Shown piece after piece: positions 16,798 through 24,566 of a DNA stretch of 39,432 nt. A program made the translations under genes and the position numbers. Under the pieces are notes generated by a model that worked only from the letters and a program-made list of their open reading frames with translations, was not told the DNA's origin and made no database searches. Position 1 is the stretch's first letter, and every line of letters starts with the position of its first letter. The stretch is from Verrucomicrobiota bacterium (GTDB taxonomy: Bacteria; Verrucomicrobiota; Verrucomicrobiia; Limisphaerales; JADLHS01), in contig JABFSR010000215.1 in the NCBI GenBank assembly GCA_013140495.1, positions 1 through 39,432 of the forward strand. The letters run 5' to 3'.

Positions 16798-17991
16798 TCA
16801 ACGCATCACGAGTTCGGCCTGCAACGCGCCGGCCTGTTTCATCGCCTGAAAAATCGCCATCATGTCGCGCGCCGAAACGCCGATCGCGTTCAATCCGGCG
16901 GCGACCTTTTCAACCGTGGGCATCTCGGGCAGCGCAACGAACTGGCCCTTCTTCTCCTCCACCTTCGTATCCGTGCGCGGCGTGGCGACAGTCGTGCCGG
17001 TGCTGCTCAGCGGATTCGGCTGGGACACATCCACCGTGGAGGCAATTGAAATTGTCAGATCGCCGTGTGAGACCGCGCACTCGGCAATCCGGATGCGCGC
17101 CGTGGCAACTATCGTGCCCGTGCGCTCGTTGATGATGACACGCGCAGGCACATCCGGCGTCACTTCCACCGCCTCGATGCGCGCGATGAAATCCACCGGC
17201 GATTTTGCCTGGGCTTCGGGCACCTTCACCCGCACCGATGTCGAGTCAATGGCCTCGGCGCTGTTGGTGAATCTTGCATTGATCGCCGCAGCCATGCGCG
17301 CAGCGGATGTGAAGTCAGGATCGCGGAGGAGCAATTCAACAAAGTTGTCCTTCACGACCTCGGTGGGAATCTCGCGTTCCACCAGTGCGCCCCCGGAAAT
17401 CTGCGCCACGGTGGGATGATTCTTTTGAACCGTCGCACCACCCGCGCCACCCGCACCGCCGAGAAAGCCACCCACGGCGAGCGTGCCTTGAGCCACGGCA
17501 TAAACTTTTCCATCCGCGCCGATGAGCGGCGTCTGCAACAGCACGCCACCCTGGAGACTTTTCGCGTCGCCGATTGCCGACACGACCACATCGAGACGCG
17601 TGCCGTTTTTGACAAACGCCGGAATGTCAGCAGTGATCATGACCGCCGCAATGTTCTTGGAGGAAAGAGTCGTGGCAGGAACATTGATACCGAAACGCTG
17701 GAGCATGTTTGCCACGCTCTGCACCGTGTAAACCGGGTCTTTGTCGCCATCACCCGCAAGTCCCGTGACAAGTCCGTAACCCACAAGCTGGTTTTCACGC
17801 GCTCCTGCGAGCATTGCGAGGTCCTTCACGCGCGAACCAGCAAAACACTGATTTCCACAAAACACACAAACTACAAAAAGCACGATCTCAATTAGTTGAC
17901 AAACTTTTGTTGCATATGCAACAAAAGTTTGCTGGCAGCGAAATGTTGCGCGACCGGGATTCATGGCGGGCTTGAGATGGTTAAAGCTCAT
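16798..17991 (-). CDS. flgI: Flagellar P-ring protein
   Basis: Protein of 397 residues forming the periplasmic P-ring around the rod. Family hallmarks are SRVKDLAMLAGARENQLVGY (52-71), GLVTGLAGDGDKD, SVANMLQRFGI, NIAAVMITADIPAF, GTRLDVVVSAIGDA and the C-terminal DMMAIFQAMKQAGALQAELV. A signal peptide is present (hydrophobic core at about 33-45, probable cleavage CFA/GSRV), but it sits behind an unusually long N-terminal lead. Residues 21-31 of that lead are encoded by a perfect 32-bp palindrome. ATG 17991 leaves 20 bases after the flgH stop. The frame is open to 18036, but that would overlap flgH. It follows flgA and flgH, its chaperone and partner ring. Confidence 0.94.
   Translation of the reverse strand: MSFNHLKPAMNPGRATFRCQQTFVAYATKVCQLIEIVLFVVCVFCGNQCFAGSRVKDLAMLAGARENQLVGYGLVTGLAGDGDKDPVYTVQSVANMLQRFGINVPATTLSSKNIAAVMITADIPAFVKNGTRLDVVVSAIGDAKSLQGGVLLQTPLIGADGKVYAVAQGTLAVGGFLGGAGGAGGATVQKNHPTVAQISGGALVEREIPTEVVKDNFVELLLRDPDFTSAARMAAAINARFTNSAEAIDSTSVRVKVPEAQAKSPVDFIARIEAVEVTPDVPARVIINERTGTIVATARIRIAECAVSHGDLTISIASTVDVSQPNPLSSTGTTVATPRTDTKVEEKKGQFVALPEMPTVEKVAAGLNAIGVSARDMMAIFQAMKQAGALQAELVMR
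17900..17931. repeat. Perfect 32-bp palindrome inside the 5' end of flgI
   Basis: The left half is CAAACTTTTGTTGCAT and the right half is its exact reverse complement, with no spacer. The site is A/T-richer than its surroundings. It lies in the reading frame of flgI (codons 21-31), ahead of the signal-peptide core. It could be a protein-binding operator, an mRNA hairpin or the remnant of a small palindromic insertion. Confidence 0.9.
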
Positions 17992-18011
17992 GTCAGTTTG
18001 CTCTCTGGTTG

Positions 18012-18776
18012 TCAGAACGGAGTGACCTTGTCCCACACGCGTAGAAACCAGCCCTTGCGCTGCGAACCGGAAACGGAACCATTCGAGATATATTTAATGG
18101 TCGCATCCGCGATGTTGTAACTGAACACGCTGTTGTTGGGCGCGACATCTTCGCCGCGAACCACGCCGCGCAACACGGCTTCCTGCGTCTCCCCGGAGAA
18201 TGACGTGGTCCGACGGCCTTCGATCACAAGGTTGCCGTTGGGCAGCACGTCCACGACGCGCACGGCGATGCGCGCGGTGATTTTTTCAGAGTTGCTGATC
18301 TTGCCGCCGCCGTCAAAATCCTGTTTGGCTGTCGTCTTCAGCGCCGGCAGTTTGCCGCCCTTGGTGAGAAATCCGCTGGCGGCAGGGCTGAACAGCACGG
18401 TGTCCAGGCTCGCGTCAATGGAGGAACTCTTCGTTGTCTTCGTCGAGTTGTCCTTCGATGCGCTGTTGTTTTCCTGAACAATTATCGTAAGCAAATCGCC
18501 CACTGCGCGGGCACGACGGTCGCTGACCATTGCAACGGACGTGCCGTCTTTCCAGAGAGATTGAGCCGGAGCGACCGTGGTGAAGCCGCTCAACAAAACG
18601 GCGTACGCAAGACGCGAGACACGCGTGGCAAACAACCTTCCGCTTTCACGCCGCCTGCTGCGAATTTCAATTGCCGCAGGCTGATCATTCGTCGTCAACC
18701 GACCGACGAAACGCAAGGGAGGCAGAGCGGGCGCTTCGGACCGTGAGGACACATTGTTGGTATTGGTGTGTTTCAT
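18012..18776 (-). CDS. flgH: Flagellar L-ring protein
   Basis: Protein of 254 residues forming the outer-membrane L-ring. The FlgH core begins at SLWKDGTSVAMVSDRRARAV (73-92) and includes VGDLLTIIVQENNSASK, ITARIAVRVVDVLPNGNLVIEG, GVVRGEDVAPNNSV and ATIKYISNGSVSG. Classical FlgH is a lipoprotein. Here the hydrophobic signal (about 57-70, ending VAPAQS) has no cysteine at the cleavage site, so it may be processed by signal peptidase I. About 55 hydrophilic residues come before the signal core, which is abnormal. No ATG occurs in the frame between 18776 and the mature part, so the extension is probably real or due to an insertion. The gene starts 22 bases after the flgA stop. Confidence 0.92.
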   Translation of the reverse strand: MKHTNTNNVSSRSEAPALPPLRFVGRLTTNDQPAAIEIRSRRRESGRLFATRVSRLAYAVLLSGFTTVAPAQSLWKDGTSVAMVSDRRARAVGDLLTIIVQENNSASKDNSTKTTKSSSIDASLDTVLFSPAASGFLTKGGKLPALKTTAKQDFDGGGKISNSEKITARIAVRVVDVLPNGNLVIEGRRTTSFSGETQEAVLRGVVRGEDVAPNNSVFSYNIADATIKYISNGSVSGSQRKGWFLRVWDKVTPF

Positions 18777-18798
18777 GATATTGTGGTTTTGAAATTGA

Positions 18799-19761
18799 TC
18801 AGAGGGAGACATGGATGGTTTCCTCATTCTGGACCATGCCCCGGAATTCACGTTTCGTTTTCTGATTCCGCACCCGCACCATCTGACCGGGCACGCCGTC
18901 TTCCAGCACCTCGACCTTCATCGAGAGCAGCAGCGCGCCATCACGGATGACCGCGTCCGCAATCCGGCCGCGTCTTACCACGGGGGTTTGCTTGATCGAG
19001 CGCGAAGTCAGAACGCCGCCCGCAGGAACGTTCTCTGCAATCTCAAGACCGGGTTTGTCTGTTTCCAAAACTCCGAGCGCATCGCGCAACGCAAGCACAT
19101 CGCGGCGTTCCTTGACAAGGTCGGCATCGAGCACCGGCTGGCCACGCTTGATTGACGAGCCGGCCACCCAGACATCGCGCCAGACCTTCGCAGTGACTGT
19201 GGCCTGCCATGTACCGAGCAGTTCATCGCCCGCCTTGAGTTCAAACCGGACGATGCAACTGGGTGTCACCCCCAGCGACGGCAAATCTATGACTCGCAGC
19301 GTGAGAGATTCGTCCACCACGGCAACAGTGCTCCATGCGCGGGTGAACCGCAGTTCAAGTTCACCTTTCTCTTTTACAAAATCCTTTTGCAGCGTGTCAG
19401 TGAGCAGGGACTTGATGCCTGCCTCGTCAAGCGGCCGGGTGCGACGGGTGATCTTCACCTGCGCAACGCCGCTCCAGTTGGTGCTGGCAAGGTCGGGAGC
19501 CGTTTTTTCCAGCAACGCATTGATCTGGGCGCGTGTGAACGTGAGTGACTGGTCCGGCCCTGGCGCGGACGCGAGACGCAGGTGCGCCTGTTCCAGCGGA
19601 GCGTTTGCGATCAACTGATCGAGATGAATCCCCGTGGAGTCCACCTGCGCCGCAGGACGCAGTTGCCACGTGAGCGGCTCTCCGGCCAATGAGGCCGAGA
19701 GAGCCGCCACTAGTGACAGGCTCGGCAGGAGGGGCCGGGTCTGAGGGGGGAGGAAGTTCAT
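18799..19761 (-). CDS. flgA: P-ring assembly chaperone FlgA
   Basis: Protein of 320 residues. A signal peptide (residues 1-27, ending SASLAG) sends it to the periplasm, where FlgA helps FlgI polymerise into the P-ring. The C-terminal 130 residues are the SAF/FlgA domain: SIKRGQPVLDADLVKERRDV, ENVPAGGVLTSRSIKQ, VRRGRIADAVIRDGALLLSM and GQMVRVRNQKTKREFRGMV. The N-terminal domain (30-170) is longer than in enterobacterial FlgA (about 220 residues in total), as often seen outside that group. It lies between flgG (2 bases) and flgH (22 bases), a common order. A strong hairpin overlaps the signal-peptide codons. Confidence 0.9.
   Translation of the reverse strand: MNFLPPQTRPLLPSLSLVAALSASLAGEPLTWQLRPAAQVDSTGIHLDQLIANAPLEQAHLRLASAPGPDQSLTFTRAQINALLEKTAPDLASTNWSGVAQVKITRRTRPLDEAGIKSLLTDTLQKDFVKEKGELELRFTRAWSTVAVVDESLTLRVIDLPSLGVTPSCIVRFELKAGDELLGTWQATVTAKVWRDVWVAGSSIKRGQPVLDADLVKERRDVLALRDALGVLETDKPGLEIAENVPAGGVLTSRSIKQTPVVRRGRIADAVIRDGALLLSMKVEVLEDGVPGQMVRVRNQKTKREFRGMVQNEETIHVSL
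19674..19707. repeat. Hairpin in the signal-peptide codons of flgA
   Basis: GCGGCTCTC (19674-19682) pairs with GAGAGCCGC (19699-19707). An inner CGGCC/GGCCG stem, a one-base bulge (A698) and a five-base loop complete a 14-bp hairpin. It covers codons 19-30 of flgA. Confidence 0.7.
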
Positions 19762-19763
19762 TA

Positions 19764-20546
19764 TCAGCGACGGATGTTGTTGCTCATTTGCAGCATTTCG
19801 TCGGCGGCCTGCACGGCCTTGGAGTTCACCTCGTATGCCCGCTGCGCCACGATGAGATTCACCATTTCTTCGACGACTTTCACGTTGGACATTTCGAGCG
19901 CACCTTGTTGCACCGTGCCAAAACCGCTTTCTCCGGGACTGCCGATTTCCGCGGCGCCGGATGCCGGGGTCTCGGCGTAAAGATTCCGCCCGAGGCTTGA
20001 AAGACCGGCAGGGTTGGCGAACCGAACCAACTGCATGCGGAAGGAGGAATTCCCAGCGCTCCCGGAAATCGAAACTTCGCCCGTAGATGCGATCGAGACA
20101 TTTGTGGAGCCTGCGGGGATTGGCTGGAAGCCGCCCTGCAACGGGAGACCGGTGCTGGTGAGAATGCGTCCGTCCGGACCGGTTTTGAGATTGCCGTCGC
20201 GGGTGTAGGCTTTTGAACCGTCGGGCATCTGTACTTCAAAAAAACCGTCGCCCTCGATGGCCAGATCCAATCGTTCGCCAGTTTGCTTGAGTTCGCCATT
20301 GGTGAACACCTTAGCAGTGGAGACGAGCCGCGAGCCGTGACCGATCTGCACGCCCGTGGGCACCTGATTGCCGCCGCCGGCATCCGCCCCTGGTGCGCTC
20401 GTGGTTTGATAAAGCAAATCCTGGAACTCGGCCTTGCTCTTCTTGAAGCCGGTGGTGCTGACGTTGGCGAGATTGTTCGAGATGACGTCGAGCTGGGTCT
20501 GCTGTGACTCCATGCCGGACGATGCGGAGTAAAGGGCGCGAAGCAT
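19764..20546 (-). CDS. flgG: Flagellar distal rod protein
   Basis: Protein of 260 residues that builds the distal rod, the drive shaft through the P and L rings. It is almost identical in pattern to canonical FlgG. The N terminus is LRALYSASSGMESQQTQLDV followed by ISNNLANVSTTGFKKSKAEF. The body contains GDGFFEVQMPDGSKAYTRDG. The C terminus is SNVKVVEEMVNLIVAQRAYE followed by VNSKAVQAADEML. Length is typical (about 260). Export is through the flagellar type III gate, so no signal peptide is expected. Nine bases separate it from flgF; flgA follows after two. Confidence 0.96.
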   Translation of the reverse strand: MLRALYSASSGMESQQTQLDVISNNLANVSTTGFKKSKAEFQDLLYQTTSAPGADAGGGNQVPTGVQIGHGSRLVSTAKVFTNGELKQTGERLDLAIEGDGFFEVQMPDGSKAYTRDGNLKTGPDGRILTSTGLPLQGGFQPIPAGSTNVSIASTGEVSISGSAGNSSFRMQLVRFANPAGLSSLGRNLYAETPASGAAEIGSPGESGFGTVQQGALEMSNVKVVEEMVNLIVAQRAYEVNSKAVQAADEMLQMSNNIRR

Positions 20547-20555
20547 AAATCAAAT

Positions 20556-21302
20556 TCAATTGGGGTTGCCCAGCTCGGAAATCGCGCGACCCATGCGCTC
20601 GTCGTGCATCTGCAACACGCGCTGGCTGGCTTCAAACGCGCGCATCGTGCTGATGAGTCCGGCCATTTCCTTGACGGCCGAAACATTTGAGGCTTCGAGA
20701 AAACCCTGCCGCACCGTACTGGCTTTCGTCGGCGTGGGGAGTTGATTCGACTGGCCTAAAGAATACAAACCTCCACCGACCTGCGAGAGGCTCTGCGGTT
20801 TTTCAAATTCGACGACCTTCAATTTCCCGCGCAGTTCAGCGCCCTGACTGACTTCGCCTGTGGCAGAAATGGAAATTGGCTCTTTGTTTGTCCGATCGAG
20901 CTGGATCGGCCCGGCTTCACCCATCAATGGGAATCCCTGCTTGTTGACCAACTGGCCGTTGGCGCTGACGTGGAATCCACCATCCCGTGTGAAAGCGGTG
21001 TCACCCGTGGGTAACTGGACTTCAAAAAATCCCGCTCCTTCAATGGCCAGGTCTGTGTTCGACCCGGTGGGCCTGAGTTCACCCTGTGCAAAACTGGTGG
21101 AGACCGTGGCGTGCGGAAGAGTGTAATTCATCCGGGGATCGGGAGTCTGTTGCGGCATCATCCCGGCCTGGACGGCATCGAAACTAATGGTGTTCTTTTT
21201 GAAACCCGGGATGGATGAGGACGCGAGATTCTCTGAAATCACATCCTGCCATCTCTCATTGGCCGTCATTGCGGCGGCGGCTTGATACAAACTTACGTTC
21301 AC
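20556..21302 (-). CDS. flgF: Flagellar basal-body rod protein FlgF
   Basis: Protein of 248 residues of the rod/hook family: N-terminal QAAAAMTANERWQDVISENL and SSSIPGFKKNTISF, central GAGFFEVQLPTGDTAFTRDG, and C-terminal VKEMAGLISTMRAFEASQRV. It differs from FlgG in the less canonical SENLASSSIPGFKK motif and in position, directly before flgG, hence FlgF. It is the first gene of a flg block after a 270-base gap that contains no convincing gene and may carry a promoter. ATG 21302 aligns with the family start. Confidence 0.88.
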   Translation of the reverse strand: MNVSLYQAAAAMTANERWQDVISENLASSSIPGFKKNTISFDAVQAGMMPQQTPDPRMNYTLPHATVSTSFAQGELRPTGSNTDLAIEGAGFFEVQLPTGDTAFTRDGGFHVSANGQLVNKQGFPLMGEAGPIQLDRTNKEPISISATGEVSQGAELRGKLKVVEFEKPQSLSQVGGGLYSLGQSNQLPTPTKASTVRQGFLEASNVSAVKEMAGLISTMRAFEASQRVLQMHDERMGRAISELGNPN

Positions 21303-21313
21303 GACCCGCTGCC

Positions 21314-21330
21314 AAGCAGCGCAAGTGCCA
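21314..21330 (-). promoter_or_regulatory. Possible sigma-54 (-24/-12) promoter before flgF
   Basis: Read on the minus strand: TGGCAC, five bases, then CTGCT (21330 down to 21315). This differs by one base from the -12 element of the consensus TGGCAC-N5-TTGCW. Transcription would begin about two or three bases before the flgF ATG, leaving almost no leader, which counts against it. No sigma-54 activator is in the window. Confidence 0.25.
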
Positions 21331-21572
21331 CGAAGAGAATATGCGCTTTTAGCTGGGTTTTGCGCTTCGTAAGGATTTCACCGGGGAAAAAGCTGCCGCG
21401 TTTGACCGCGAAGATATGCAGATTTTTCCCAGGGGTTGAACTGCGTCCCCCTCCCAGCAATCGCAAACTTGCTCATAATCCTGGGATCAGTTCGCCGCGA
21501 GTTTGGGAGGACTCAGACTACGAAAAGGATTGTGAACCTGGCAGGAAAGCGACTGACCGTTGGCGGCAATCG

Positions 21573-21836
21573 TCAATATGCGCACTCCAACTCAATCACC
21601 TGGCCGCACGCACATTCAACGCGCACATGTGTCACACGGTCGCCGTCGCGCCTGAGTGTGACGCTCGGTTTGACAGAGGATTGAGCCGGCGCGTGACTGC
21701 ACGTGCCGGCAGGAGACGGAGCAGCGGAAGAAGCCAGTGCCATAAAGGCGGAGGACGCCACTGCGGAATCCACCGTGCGACCCGGGCCGGCGGACGCCGG
21801 TGCGGTCGGCAGAAGCGGCACAAATTTGGAAGACAT
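21573..21836 (-). CDS. Small conserved-looking protein with C-terminal CxCG motif
   Basis: Protein of 87 residues, starting one base after the motB stop codon, so probably co-translated. Residues 1-58 are Ala/Ser/Pro-rich and look disordered. Residues 59-87 form a compact end, VTLRRDGDRVTHVRVECACG and then QVIELECAY, with three cysteines (CxC plus one near the end) and a histidine that could bind zinc. I recall short proteins with similar ends near flagellar or motility genes in other bacteria, but no function. The tidy spacing and the distinct C-terminal sequence argue for a real gene. It is the last member of the fliA-motA-motB group before the 270-base gap. Confidence 0.65.
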   Translation of the reverse strand: MSSKFVPLLPTAPASAGPGRTVDSAVASSAFMALASSAAPSPAGTCSHAPAQSSVKPSVTLRRDGDRVTHVRVECACGQVIELECAY

Positions 21837-21837
21837 G

Positions 21838-22578
21838 TTAAAGCTGGCTGCCCGGTTTGATCTTCAAGAGCACAGCCACACGGCGGTTGCTCACGTCAAT
21901 CGCATCCACGTTCGGCATCGGTTGAGTATCTGCAAAACCTGCGACCTTTCTGATCTGTCGCGGCAATACGTCATGTTCGAGCAGTTTCCGGCGCGCGGCA
22001 TTGGCGCGATTTGCAGTCAGCTCCCATGGATCGAGTTTCGGATCTTTCGGAGTGTGATTTGCCTCGGTGTGTCCCTCAAGCTCGACAGAAAGGGTGTTGG
22101 TGAAACGTGAAACCTGCCACGCAAGCGTGGTGAAAATCCATTTGCCGTATTCCGTGAATTCAGCCGAATCCGGCTCGAAAATGGGTTTGTGATTCCGGTC
22201 AAACACGCTGATTCGAAGTCCCTCAGGTGTGACCTCGATGTCCAGGGGGTTTTCCTCCGGGTTCTCCGGATTGCTTTGAAGCGTGTTCAACAAGTCCTGC
22301 GACAGTTTGCGCAGCATGTTCAACTCGACGGCGGAGGCTGAATCGAAATTCCCTTCCTTCGATGACACCGCCTGCACGTCCTTGTTCGGAAGGATGCCGG
22401 TGGATTCCTTGGTAATCGAAGCGAACGGATTGCGGAAAGAGCGCTGCACGGCCTCCTTGATCTTCTGATCCTGCGACACAAGCCACAGCACCAGGAACAA
22501 CGCCATCATCGCCGTGACGAAGTCGGCATAAGCCACCTTCCACGCACCGCCATGATGTCCGTGACCTTTTTTTGCCAT
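21838..22578 (-). CDS. motB: Flagellar motor stator protein MotB
   Basis: Protein of 246 residues. The N-terminal WKVAYADFVTAMMALFLVLW carries the proton-pathway aspartate (Asp19, equivalent to Asp32 of E. coli MotB). Residues 34-60 form the plug/linker. The C-terminal OmpA-like domain (about 120-240) binds peptidoglycan: LSVELEGHTEAN, LTANRANAARRKLLEHDV and VAGFADTQPM. With MotA it forms the ion channel that drives rotation. The presence of Asp plus the MotA type does not decide between H+ and Na+ coupling. It follows motA by 45 bases. Confidence 0.95.
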   Translation of the reverse strand: MAKKGHGHHGGAWKVAYADFVTAMMALFLVLWLVSQDQKIKEAVQRSFRNPFASITKESTGILPNKDVQAVSSKEGNFDSASAVELNMLRKLSQDLLNTLQSNPENPEENPLDIEVTPEGLRISVFDRNHKPIFEPDSAEFTEYGKWIFTTLAWQVSRFTNTLSVELEGHTEANHTPKDPKLDPWELTANRANAARRKLLEHDVLPRQIRKVAGFADTQPMPNVDAIDVSNRRVAVLLKIKPGSQL

Positions 22579-22623
22579 GATTCAATAATTGCTTTCCGTC
22601 CGCGTCTTGGTTGCCGGCATATC

Positions 22624-23493
22624 TCAACCTTGCGGTGCCGCCGTGGCCTTTTTCAACATGGCCTCCAGATCATCCGCAGTCGGTTTCACATCGCTGGTCA
22701 ATCCGCGTCGCGCCACTTCGATGGCCATGATGGGCGCCATGCCGTTGGCAAACGCCACCACCGCGACGGAGATGGTTTTGAAGAAGGCAAGCTCGGATGA
22801 ACCAACGAACGCCATGTTGACGCAGAGCGGGTTCAGGAATCCGTAGGAGATCAAAATTCCAAGGAATGTTCCGACAAGCGCCGCAGCGACATGGTGGCCG
22901 ATCATTTCCACCGGACCGGCGATGCTTCCCATCGTGATTACAATGCCCAAGACCGCCGCCACGATCCCAAACCCGGGCATCGCATCAGCCGCCTTGGTCA
23001 GCACGTCAATCGGCTTGTGATGTTCGTCCTCCATTGTGTCGAGTTCCGTGTCCAGCAGGAGCTTCAACTGGTCGGGCTTCACCTTGCCGTCAATGATGGG
23101 CTTCAATCCGCCGCAAAGCATCGCCATCGCATGATGGTCTTTGAGGAAACCTGGATACTTCGTAAAGATGCTGCTGGTCTCGGGCGTGAGGACATGTTCT
23201 TCGAGCGCGATCATTCCGTTGCGCCGCCCGATCATGAACAGTTCGTAAAGTGCCTTGAATAAATCTTCATAGGCTTTGCGGCCATAGGGACTGCCTTTCA
23301 GCGTACCGAGCATCTGCTTGATCAAGGCGATGATGACATACTTGGGAGCCATGATGATGATCGCGCCCAGCGCCGATCCGCAGATGACCACATATTCCGA
23401 AACGACGATCAGCGCGCCCAGGTTTCCGCCAGCCATTATGAAGCCGCCGATCACTGCGCCGAGAACTATGAGAGATCCAACAATGACAATCAT
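22624..23493 (-). CDS. motA: Flagellar motor stator protein MotA
   Basis: Protein of 289 residues with four membrane helices. The first pair is IVIVGSLIVLGAVIGGFIMA and ICGSALGAIIIMAPKYVIIA. A large cytoplasmic loop holds the charged residues that contact the rotor (around YEDLFKALYELFMIGRRNGM). The third and fourth helices include the conserved proline segment MPGFGIVAAVLGIVITMGSI and HVAAALVGTFLGILISYGFL. The size equals that of enterobacterial MotA. Its ATG overlaps the fliA stop (ATGA, four bases), so motor and sigma factor are translationally coupled. Confidence 0.95.
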   Translation of the reverse strand: MIVIVGSLIVLGAVIGGFIMAGGNLGALIVVSEYVVICGSALGAIIIMAPKYVIIALIKQMLGTLKGSPYGRKAYEDLFKALYELFMIGRRNGMIALEEHVLTPETSSIFTKYPGFLKDHHAMAMLCGGLKPIIDGKVKPDQLKLLLDTELDTMEDEHHKPIDVLTKAADAMPGFGIVAAVLGIVITMGSIAGPVEMIGHHVAAALVGTFLGILISYGFLNPLCVNMAFVGSSELAFFKTISVAVVAFANGMAPIMAIEVARRGLTSDVKPTADDLEAMLKKATAAPQG

Positions 23494-24317
23494 GCGTGTG
23501 CGAGTAGATGGGAGGTTTCATCCATCTTCTCCTGCTGCGCCAGATACGCCTTGATGGAGAGAATGGCCTGTGAATGAATCTGGCAGATGCGCGATTCCGT
23601 CACACCAAACGCCTCGGCAATTTCGCGCAGCCGCATGTCTTCAAAATAGTAAAGTGCCAGAACCTTGCGCTGCATTTCCGGCAGCTTCTCGATGCGACGG
23701 GCAATCAACCTGGCCACCTCGCGCCGCGCCGTGCAATCCATCGGATCCGGCTGCGTGTCATCCGCGATGCTCTCGTGTCGGCTCGTGTCGTCGTCGTCCC
23801 CTGGCGAGGCGTCGAGACACACGAATGTCGCCGGTTTTATCTCGTCGAGCAGTTCCTGATATTCGTCGAGTGTCAGCTTCAGCGCACATGCCACATCTTC
23901 ATCGGAAGCCGTTTCGCCCGTGGCCTGTTCGATTTCCTGGATCGCCCCCTGCACCTTGCGCGCCTTGTCGTGAATGGAGCGCGGCACCCAGTCGAGACGC
24001 CGCAATTCATCGAACACCGCGCCACGAATGCGTACCCGTGCGTATGCCTCGAACGAGCTTCCGCCTTCCGGATCAAAGTGCCTGACCGCGTTCAAAAGCC
24101 CCACCAAACCGGAACTGTAAAGATCATCGGTATCAACGTGGGAAGGAAGATTCATCGCGAGGCGTCCCACCACAGTGCGTACCAGCGGCAGATGCTGCAC
24201 AACCATGGCCTCCTCGGCCGCACTCCCGGGTGTCATTCGCTTGTAGCTTTGCACAACAACCCTGGCTCTGGCCTTGCCATCAGGCTTCGTCGTGCTGGTT
24301 TGGGTCTTGTTGGCCAT
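23490..24317 (-). CDS. fliA: Flagellar RNA polymerase sigma factor (sigma-28, FliA/WhiG family)
   Basis: Protein of 275 residues. Region 2 is HLPLVRTVVGRLAMNLPSHV, DTDDLYSSGLVGLLNAVRHF and FEAYARVRIRGAVFDELRRL followed by DWVPRSIHDKAR, the last being typical for FliA. Region 3 runs VQGAIQEIEQATGETASDED. Region 4 is KVLALYYFEDMRLREIAEAF with GVTESRICQIHSQA. It should direct RNA polymerase to late flagellar promoters (flagellin, chemotaxis). No FlgM anti-sigma gene is visible in the window. ATG 24317 is preferred to TTG 24326. It lies nine bases after the 79-residue orf, and its end overlaps motA. Confidence 0.94.
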   Translation of the reverse strand: MANKTQTSTTKPDGKARARVVVQSYKRMTPGSAAEEAMVVQHLPLVRTVVGRLAMNLPSHVDTDDLYSSGLVGLLNAVRHFDPEGGSSFEAYARVRIRGAVFDELRRLDWVPRSIHDKARKVQGAIQEIEQATGETASDEDVACALKLTLDEYQELLDEIKPATFVCLDASPGDDDDTSRHESIADDTQPDPMDCTARREVARLIARRIEKLPEMQRKVLALYYFEDMRLREIAEAFGVTESRICQIHSQAILSIKAYLAQQEKMDETSHLLAHA

Positions 24318-24326
24318 GAGTGACAA

Positions 24327-24566
24327 TTATTTTTTGGCGGCACCTGGGGCGGACTTCAGTGGCGCGATGTCCGTCGTTCTCTGTGAAAGACTTTCCTGCA
24401 GGCCACGAATCCACACACCGCCCCACCAGCGCATCAAAACGCCGGCGGCAAACGCCGCGACACTTGCGCGAAGAAACAATGCCGGCCAGGAAACATCATT
24501 GATCAGTCCAACACCGAACCCGATAAGGAACCCTGTCAGCCCGCCCATGATCATCAGTTTCTTCAT
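24327..24566 (-). CDS. Small membrane protein between flhF and fliA
   Basis: Protein of 79 residues. Two hydrophobic helices (about 5-24, LMIMGGLTGFLIGFGVGLI, and 27-47, WPALFLRASVAAFAAGVLM) are followed by a polar tail. ATG 24566 overlaps the flhF stop by four bases (ATGA), which fixes the start better than the upstream GTG. I do not recognise a family. In many flagellar clusters this place is taken by flhG/fleN, a MinD-like ATPase that works with FlhF; no such gene is found here. A membrane helper for FlhF or the motor is a guess from position only. Confidence 0.75.
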   Translation of the reverse strand: MKKLMIMGGLTGFLIGFGVGLINDVSWPALFLRASVAAFAAGVLMRWWGGVWIRGLQESLSQRTTDIAPLKSAPGAAKK

